A stretch of DNA of 64,000 nt from Microbacterium mangrovi (lineage in GTDB: Bacteria > Actinomycetota > Actinomycetes > Actinomycetales > Microbacteriaceae): contig NZ_JTDK01000001.1 of NCBI RefSeq assembly GCF_000802305.1, positions 186,001-250,000 of the forward strand, written 5' to 3'. The notes under the pieces were generated by a model. That model was not told the DNA's origin. It did no database searches and saw nothing but the letters and a program-made list of their open reading frames with translations. Numbering within the stretch: the stretch's first letter is position 1; each line of letters starts with the position of its first letter. Below are positions 60,489 to 64,000 of this stretch, one piece after another. The translations under genes and the position numbers were made by a program.

Positions 60489-63400
60489 GTGTCCCGTGAT
60501 CCGCAGCACGCGGGGGTCGATCTCCGGCCGTTCGTCCCGCGCGTCGTCGCCGAGTGGCTGGCCGCCGAGCCTCAGCGCCGGCACCGGCGTGTGCCGGGCA
60601 CGATGGTGTTCGCCGACATCTCCGGGTTCACCAAGCTGACCGAGCGCCTCGCCCGGCGCGGCCGGGTGGGTGCGGAGCTTCTCAGCGACACCCTCGACCA
60701 CACGTTCGGCACCCTGCTCGCGCCCGCGTTCGCCGACGGCGCGGACCTGCTCAAGTGGGGCGGGGACGCTGTGCTGCTGCTGTACCGCGGCGACGAGCAC
60801 GCAGCGCGCGCGGCACATGCCTCGCACGGCATGCGCTCGGCATTGCGCGAACTCGTGCGCAGCCGTGCCCTGCCGGTGCCGGCGCCGCTGCGCATGTCGA
60901 TCGGCATCCACAGCGGACGCTTCGACCTGTTCTTCGTCGGCGACCCCCTGAGCCATCGCGAGCTGATCGTTGCCGGCCCCGACGTGAGCCGGCTGGCGCT
61001 CATCGAGCAGGCGTGCAGCGCGGGCCAGATCCTGCTGAGCGCCGAGACCGCGGCCCTGCTGCCGGCGCGCGTGCGCGGCGGGACGATCGAGGTCGACGGT
61101 TCGCCCGCGCGGCTGCTGCGCTCGTCCCCGCAGCCGGATGCCGCGCCGCCCGACGACGCCGCACCGGCGGTGCCCGTGGCCGACACGCTGCCGCCCGTCA
61201 TCCGCGAGCGGCTGCTCGCCGGTCGCGGGGAGCCCGAGCACCGCCCGATCAGCGTCGGGTTCGTGCAGTTCTCCGGCACCGATGCGCTCATCGCGGAGGG
61301 TGACGACGAGGCCGCTGCCGACGCGGTGCAGGACATGGTCGTCGCCGTGCAGCGGGCCTGCCTGCAGCGGGGCGTGACCTTCTTCGAGTCGGACCTCGCC
61401 GCGGACGGCGGCAAGATCATGCTCACGGCGGGGGCACCGCGCAGCGCCGGACGCGACGCCGAGCGCATGCTGCGGGCGGCGCACGACATCGCGGCGCACG
61501 CGGGGCGCCTCGGCATCCGGGTCGGCGTGAACACGGGACACGTGTTCGCGGGCGAGCTCGGACCCGCGGTGCGTCGCACGTATTCGATCAAGGGCGATGC
61601 CGTGAACCTCGCCGCGCGGCTCCTCGGTCGCGCGCAGCCCGGGCAGGCGGTGGCGACCGCCCGTGTCGTGGACGAGGCGCGCATCGCCGTCGACACCGAG
61701 GCCCTGGCGCCCTTCCTCGTGAAGGGCAAGCGGGATCCCGTGCACGCGGTGATCGTGCGCGACGTGTCCGCCGGCACCGGTGCAGCCTGGACCGAGACCC
61801 GGTTCGTCGGCCGCGAGGAGGAACTGACGAGGCTGCGCCACGCCCTCACCGAGGCCGTCGACGGGCGCGGGACCGTCATCGACCTCGTCGGCGAGCCGGG
61901 CATCGGCAAGTCGCGCCTCGTGGCCGAGCTCGCGGTGCCCGCGGGGATGCCGCAGCTCACCACCGCGGTGAGCAGCTACGAGACGGCCACGCCGTATGCC
62001 GCCATCGGCATACTTCTGCGTCAGGTGCTCGGCATCGGCCCGCACGACACCCCGGATGCCGCCGCGACGCGGCTGGAGGACGCCGTCCGCACCCGTGCCG
62101 CCGAGCTCGAGCCGTGGCTGCCCCTGCTCGGCGTCCCCCTGGACCTCGACCTGCCCTCCACCCGCGAGGTGGACGAGTTGGAGGAACGCTTCCGCCGCGG
62201 CCGCATCGAAGAGGTCACGATCGCCCTGCTCGGGGCTCTGCTCACCGAACCGGCGGTGCTCGTGTTCGAGGACGCCCATCTCATGGACGAGGCATCCGGC
62301 GCCCTGCTGCACCGATTCGAGGACGAGGTGCAGCGACAGCCGTGGCTGGTCATCGTGACGAGGCGCTACATCCCGGTCGGGTACGTGCCGGGCCTGGAGG
62401 GCGAGCGCGACACCCGGATCACGCTCGGCGGGATGCCGCCGGAGCGAGCGCTGGAACTGCTGGAGTCGGCCGCCGGGGCATCCCGGCCGAGCCGGCACAC
62501 GCTCGAGGCGATGGCCGAACGCGCGGCCGGCAACCCGCTGTTCCTCGCGTCGCTGGCGGCGAACGTGCACGCCGCCGAGGGCGAGGACGACCTGCCCGGG
62601 TCGGTCGAGGCCCTGCTGCTGGTCGACATCGACCGCCTCACCCTCGCCGACCGCACCCTGCTGCGGCTCGCCGCGGTGCTCGGGGCCCGGTTCGAGGCCG
62701 ACATCCTGGCGCGGCTCCACGCGGACGCGGATGCCGCCTCCCCGCTCGCCGTCGACGAGATCGCCTCCCGGCTCAACGAGTTCGTGCGTCCGGCGGACGG
62801 GGGCATCCTCGAGTTCCGGCACGCGATGGTGCGCGACGTCGCGTACGCGGGACTGCCGTTCCGGCAGCGCCGCCAGATGCACGAGCGCGTCGCGACGACC
62901 CTGGAGTCGCTCGGCGACCGCACCGCCGGGCCCGACCTCCTGAGCCTGCACTTCCACGCCGCCGGCCTCCACGAGAAGGCCTGGTCCGCGTCACTTCAGG
63001 CGGCCGCGGAGGCACGCGCCAAGTACGCCTACGCGCAGGCCGCCACCTTCTTCGCGCGCGCCCTCGACAGTGCCACCCATCTGCCGGAAGTGACCCCGGG
63101 GGAGCGCTCGGCGGCATCCGTCTCGCTCGGCGAATGCCTCGACATGGCCGGCGACGCGAACGGCGCCCTCGCCGCGCTCCGCCGCGCACGCCGCGACCTG
63201 CACGGCGACGTCGTGCGCAGCGCCGACGTGATGCACAAGGAGGCGCGCATCACGCTGCGGCTCGGCCGGTACCGGGCGACCCTGGCCGAACTGACCCGGG
63301 CGATGCGGGTGCTCGACGGGATCGAGGGGAATCAGGCCGACACGGTCCGGGCCCGCATCGCCAACCGGTACGGATTCTGCCTGCACCTGCAGAACCGGGG

Positions 63401-64000
63401 TGACGAGGCCGTGCGCTGGGGGCATGCCAGCGTCGAGTTCGCCGAGGCATCCGCCGACCTCGAGGTGCTCGCCGACGCCTACAACGCGCTGCACCTGTCG
63501 TACGCGGCCTCGACCATGCCCGAAGAGCGCCCCTACGGGCAGCTCGCGCTCGGCCTGTACGAGCAGCTCGACGACCTCAGCGGTCAGGCGCACACCCTCA
63601 ACAACCTGGCGATCGACACCTACAATGACGGCGACTGGAACGGGGCCATCGACGCGTTCGCGCGAGCGGCCGAGAGCTTCCACCGCCTCGGCGACGACGC
63701 GAACGAGGCCAACGCCCTCTACAACCGGGCCGAGGTGCTCGTCGCGCAGGGCCGCCACGACGAGGCGCTGCCGGTGGTGACCGCGGCGCTGCACCTGGCC
63801 CGGCGCGTCGATGACGAAGAACTGGTGGGGCTGGCGCTGCGCGAGCAGGCGCGCGCGGCATCCGGAACGGGCGATCCGACCCGCGCCGGGGCGCTGTTCG
63901 CCGAGGCGCGCGCCGTGCTGGCGGGCCTCGATCTGGCCAGCGAGGTGGCGCTGCTGGATGCCGCCCATGCCGAGGCCCTGGCGGATGCCGGCGACCCGGA
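60489..64000 (+). CDS. Tandem class III nucleotide cyclase with ATPase and TPR regions, sAC-like (partial)
   Basis: The gene opens with GTG at 60489 and runs through the window end (1170 codons read). The first cyclase domain has the metal Asp motifs MVFADISGFTKLTERL and DLLKWGGDAVLLLY. The second has GGKIMLTAG and KGDAVNLAARLLG, with the Asn and Arg used in transition-state binding. Thus each domain supplies part of one active site, as in soluble adenylyl cyclase. An ATPase follows (GEPGIGKSRL Walker A; AVLVFEDAHLMDE), then TPR repeats. It probably makes cAMP in response to a cytoplasmic signal such as bicarbonate. Class assignment is firm, the trigger is inferred. Confidence 0.85.
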   Translation, partial: MSRDPQHAGVDLRPFVPRVVAEWLAAEPQRRHRRVPGTMVFADISGFTKLTERLARRGRVGAELLSDTLDHTFGTLLAPAFADGADLLKWGGDAVLLLYRGDEHAARAAHASHGMRSALRELVRSRALPVPAPLRMSIGIHSGRFDLFFVGDPLSHRELIVAGPDVSRLALIEQACSAGQILLSAETAALLPARVRGGTIEVDGSPARLLRSSPQPDAAPPDDAAPAVPVADTLPPVIRERLLAGRGEPEHRPISVGFVQFSGTDALIAEGDDEAAADAVQDMVVAVQRACLQRGVTFFESDLAADGGKIMLTAGAPRSAGRDAERMLRAAHDIAAHAGRLGIRVGVNTGHVFAGELGPAVRRTYSIKGDAVNLAARLLGRAQPGQAVATARVVDEARIAVDTEALAPFLVKGKRDPVHAVIVRDVSAGTGAAWTETRFVGREEELTRLRHALTEAVDGRGTVIDLVGEPGIGKSRLVAELAVPAGMPQLTTAVSSYETATPYAAIGILLRQVLGIGPHDTPDAAATRLEDAVRTRAAELEPWLPLLGVPLDLDLPSTREVDELEERFRRGRIEEVTIALLGALLTEPAVLVFEDAHLMDEASGALLHRFEDEVQRQPWLVIVTRRYIPVGYVPGLEGERDTRITLGGMPPERALELLESAAGASRPSRHTLEAMAERAAGNPLFLASLAANVHAAEGEDDLPGSVEALLLVDIDRLTLADRTLLRLAAVLGARFEADILARLHADADAASPLAVDEIASRLNEFVRPADGGILEFRHAMVRDVAYAGLPFRQRRQMHERVATTLESLGDRTAGPDLLSLHFHAAGLHEKAWSASLQAAAEARAKYAYAQAATFFARALDSATHLPEVTPGERSAASVSLGECLDMAGDANGALAALRRARRDLHGDVVRSADVMHKEARITLRLGRYRATLAELTRAMRVLDGIEGNQADTVRARIANRYGFCLHLQNRGDEAVRWGHASVEFAEASADLEVLADAYNALHLSYAASTMPEERPYGQLALGLYEQLDDLSGQAHTLNNLAIDTYNDGDWNGAIDAFARAAESFHRLGDDANEANALYNRAEVLVAQGRHDEALPVVTAALHLARRVDDEELVGLALREQARAASGTGDPTRAGALFAEARAVLAGLDLASEVALLDAAHAEALADAGDP

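Overview
The window is about 70% GC, with dense, short-spaced genes, start codons that are often GTG, and many protein families typical of actinobacteria (DUF1684, YccF, sAC-like cyclases, XRE/MLTR regulators, LuxR-ATPases, VaFE/TQXA adhesins). The seven-base word GGATGCC/GGCATCC is unusually common. I read it as a chromosomal segment from Microbacteriaceae, probably Microbacterium or a close relative. There are no insertion sequences, phage genes, rRNA or CRISPR arrays.

Layout. 0-5.4 kb: end of a secreted protein, DUF1684, small acidic and membrane-anchored proteins, an AHL-lactonase-like enzyme with a MarR regulator and a strong palindromic operator, then an APC permease with a GlcG/HbpS-like protein. 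5.4-11.5 kb: a Ni/Co transporter, molybdopterin oxidoreductase and helical-protein operon, CorA, a nitrilase. 11.5-23.2 kb: a tRNA-like element, membrane proteins, malate synthase, an SGNH hydrolase, flavohemoglobin + DivIVA-like + truncated globin, an ABC exporter and an SDR-like protein. 23.2-34.0 kb: an array of three 39-base hairpins, then a two-gene operon for giant proteins (1238 and 2282 residues) of unknown role. 34-38.6 kb: epimerase, hydrolase, DUF2461, a peptidoglycan-binding lipoprotein and a TauE/SafE-like permease. 38.7-48.1 kb: a surface-adhesin island with three paralogous thioester/VaFE-repeat wall proteins and a LacI-like protein lacking its DNA-binding domain. 48.1-64 kb: APC permease + amidase with a divergent TetR, Kup, a shikimate-dehydrogenase-like enzyme, a DUF4232 secreted protein, an XRE regulator/SDR pair, a LuxR-ATPase, and a soluble-adenylyl-cyclase-like protein cut by the window end.

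How the parts fit. All three adhesin genes and the ABC exporter at 20.3-21.9 kb carry a TACTCAATT-like motif repeated directly at about 21 bp. This suggests one regulator controls surface display and an export function. The three adhesins also share signal peptides, thioester residues, a non-LPXTG cell-wall signal and GATGGCCCC terminators. At least fourteen genes carry a TANNNT-like hexamer exactly six bases before the start codon and usually no ribosome binding site, which points to widespread leaderless transcription and helped me choose starts. The strongest leads for something undescribed are the giant-protein operon, the adhesin island with its shared 21-bp repeat, and the hairpin array.
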